Part shown: positions 62,595 through 64,000 of the stretch, piece by piece
How positions within the stretch are numbered: position 1 is the stretch's first letter
How the letters are laid out: every line of letters begins with the position of its first letter
DNA from: Magnetospirillum aberrantis SpK
GTDB lineage: Bacteria; Pseudomonadota; Alphaproteobacteria; Rhodospirillales; Magnetospirillaceae
DNA length: 64,000 bases
NCBI RefSeq assembly: GCF_011022235.1
Contig: NZ_JAAIYP010000045.1
Location: 1-64,000, forward strand
Reading direction: 5' to 3'
Position numbers and translations under genes: made by a program
Notes under the pieces: model-generated
The model's input: the letters and a program-made list of their open reading frames with translations, nothing else
Told to the model about the DNA's origin: nothing
Database searches by the model: none

Positions 62595-64000
62595 ATGGCT
62601 GCGGCTTCGCAGGAACAGCGCTATCGCACTCTGATCGAATTGGGCATCGCCCTTTCCGCCGAGCGTAACCACAACCGCCTGATGGAGAAGATCCTCCTCG
62701 GCGCCAAGTCCATGACCAACGCCGATGGCGGCACGCTTTATCTGGTGAGCGAGGAAAAGGACGGTCTCAAGTTCGAGATCATGCTGAACGACACGCTGGA
62801 CGTCGCCATGGGCGGCACCACCGGCAAGGCGATCCCCTTTCCGCCGCTCAGGCTGTACGACGACGAGGGCAAGCCCAACCATAAGAACGTCGCCTCGTAT
62901 TGCGCCCTGTCGGGAACCACGGTGAACATCGCCGACGCCTATGACGTGGACAAGTTCGACTTTTCCGGCACCAAGGCCTTCGATTCCAAGACCGGTTACC
63001 GGTCGAAATCCTTCCTGACGGTGCCGCTCAAGAATTACGAGAACGAAGTCATCGGCGTTCTTCAGTTGATCAACGCCCGCGACCGCCGCAACAACGTCGT
63101 CGCCTTCGGTCCCGACATCACCCCGCTGATCGAGGCACTGTCGTCGCAAGCCGCGGTGGCGCTGGACAATTCCCGCCTGATCGAAGCCCAGAAACACCTG
63201 TTCAAGAGCTTCATCCAGGTCATCGCCGGCAGCATCGACGCCAAGTCGCCCTATACCGGCGGCCACTGCAACCGCGTTCCCACCATCACCTTCATGCTGG
63301 CCAAGGCGGCATGCGAAAGCACCGAAGGCCCGTTCAAGGACTTCATGCTGACCGAGGACGAGTGGTACGAGTTGGAAGTCGCCGCCGGCCTGCACGATTG
63401 CGGCAAGGTGACCACGCCGGAATACATCGTCGACAAGGCGACCAAGCTGGAGACCATCTATAACCGCATTCACGAAGTGCGCATGCGCTTCGAGGTCGCC
63501 AAGCGCGACACGGTGATCGACTATCTTCAGGGCGTGGTGGCCGGCGAACGGCCCGAGAGCGAGCTCAAGGCCGAGATGGAGCAACGTCTGGCGCAACTGG
63601 ACGACGACTTCGCCTTCATCGCCGAATGCAACGTCGGCGGCGAGTTCATGGCCCCCGAACGCATCGAACGCATGAACGCCATCGCCGAACAGACCTGGGT
63701 GCGCACCATCGACGACACCTTGGGCCTGTCCATCGACGAGATGAGGCGCCGGCATGGCGAGGAGCCGAAGCCGCCGGTGGTGGAAAAGATGCTGTCCAAC
63801 AAGGACTGGCACATCATCCCGCACGACGTCACCATCGACCTGGCGCAGTACGAAGCCGAAGGGTTCGCCATGCGGCCGTGCCAGAACAAGTACGACCTGG
63901 GCGAGCTTTACAACCTGGCCATCGGCCGCGGCACGCTGACCGCCGAGGACCGTTTCAAGATCAACGAGCACATCACCCAGACCATCCTGATGCTGAAGGC
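62595..64000 (+). CDS. GAF and HD-GYP domain protein (3' end missing)
   Basis: The first 468 residues of a cytoplasmic protein that continues past the right edge. A GAF domain (about 8-195, with [20 protein letters not shown]) is followed by an HD domain with [20 protein letters not shown], where His267-Asp268 are metal ligands, and by [11 protein letters not shown], an HD-GYP-like second helix. An insertion of about 160 residues lies between these parts. The family degrades c-di-GMP, but the GYP motif itself was not found. GAGTGAGGGAC lies upstream of the ATG. Confidence 0.85.
   Translation, partial: MAAASQEQRYRTLIELGIALSAERNHNRLMEKILLGAKSMTNADGGTLYLVSEEKDGLKFEIMLNDTLDVAMGGTTGKAIPFPPLRLYDDEGKPNHKNVASYCALSGTTVNIADAYDVDKFDFSGTKAFDSKTGYRSKSFLTVPLKNYENEVIGVLQLINARDRRNNVVAFGPDITPLIEALSSQAAVALDNSRLIEAQKHLFKSFIQVIAGSIDAKSPYTGGHCNRVPTITFMLAKAACESTEGPFKDFMLTEDEWYELEVAAGLHDCGKVTTPEYIVDKATKLETIYNRIHEVRMRFEVAKRDTVIDYLQGVVAGERPESELKAEMEQRLAQLDDDFAFIAECNVGGEFMAPERIERMNAIAEQTWVRTIDDTLGLSIDEMRRRHGEEPKPPVVEKMLSNKDWHIIPHDVTIDLAQYEAEGFAMRPCQNKYDLGELYNLAIGRGTLTAEDRFKINEHITQTILMLK

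Noticed and set aside
62499-63971. A 490-codon open frame antisense to the GAF/HD-GYP gene
   Set aside because: The plus-strand gene has clear GAF and HD motifs and a good ribosome-binding site.

Overview
The window is high-GC DNA with tightly packed genes and many 1-4 base stop/start overlaps. It looks like a chromosomal segment of an alphaproteobacterium, most likely Rhodospirillales and similar to Magnetospirillum. The reasons are the gene families present (BamF/DUF3035 lipoprotein, TIGR02300 FYDLN protein, MidA next to lgt, UbiK, DUF3422, zf-CHCC protein), two chemoreceptors, hemerythrins, and c-di-GMP proteins. The genus is an inference, not something read directly. Nearly all genes are core or housekeeping genes. 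No integrase, transposase, rRNA or CRISPR array was found.

Layout. 1-8.5 kb: small secreted proteins, a MaoC/PhaJ hydratase, a DedA protein and an rRNA uracil methyltransferase. These are followed (read right to left) by one long operon of a GAF-PP2C-histidine-kinase-like switch, a STAS protein, the MlaE-F-D lipid transporter and a PqiC-like lipoprotein. 8.5-16.4 kb: proC, a YbjN-like gene and ubiK, then rightward hldD-lgt-midA-pgeF-small ORF-lipoprotein, and prs. A cluster of DnaA-box-like sites and palindromes lies between the YbjN-like gene and ubiK. 16.4-22 kb: oxyR, asd, a 34-aa ORF, an MCP overlapping a PAS gene, rlmJ and a shortened hemerythrin-like gene. 22-27 kb: cobC-cobS facing away from cobT, then trpF, pyrF, lapA and ihfB. 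27-38.5 kb: an EAL-CBS-GGDEF protein, a TPR methyltransferase, tldD, DUF3422, a cold-shock-like/DUF805 fusion, a bacteriohemerythrin, two tandem secreted paralogues, a lipoprotein hydrolase and an ABC ATPase. 38.5-42.2 kb: a zinc-finger protein, polA, an AT-rich promoter region, a 27-aa ORF and a coiled-coil protein.

42.2-44.3 kb: a single gene encoding a C5-cytosine methyltransferase joined to a BsuBI/PstI-type restriction endonuclease, with visibly different base composition. This is the one clear accessory gene and the best candidate for an unusual system. 44.3-56.1 kb: an M16 peptidase pair, bamF, lspA, ileS, ribF, rpsA, cmk and aroA, ending in a 30-bp tandem hairpin repeat upstream of aroA. 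56.4-64 kb: a TIGR02300 protein, two identical tRNA-Ala(GGC) genes each with its own promoter and terminator, an MCP, a polyphosphate:AMP phosphotransferase, a 35-aa membrane peptide, ubiD and a truncated GAF/HD-GYP protein at the right edge.

Together the genes cover envelope building and maintenance (lgt, lspA, hldD, bamF, Mla, pgeF), translation (ileS, rpsA, rRNA methyltransferases, tRNA), cofactors (cobalamin, FAD, ubiquinone), amino acids and nucleotides (proC, asd, aroA, trpF, pyrF, cmk, prs), and signalling (MCPs, c-di-GMP, OxyR). Start codons were chosen by ribosome-binding site, overlap and family alignment from memory; no database search was possible.
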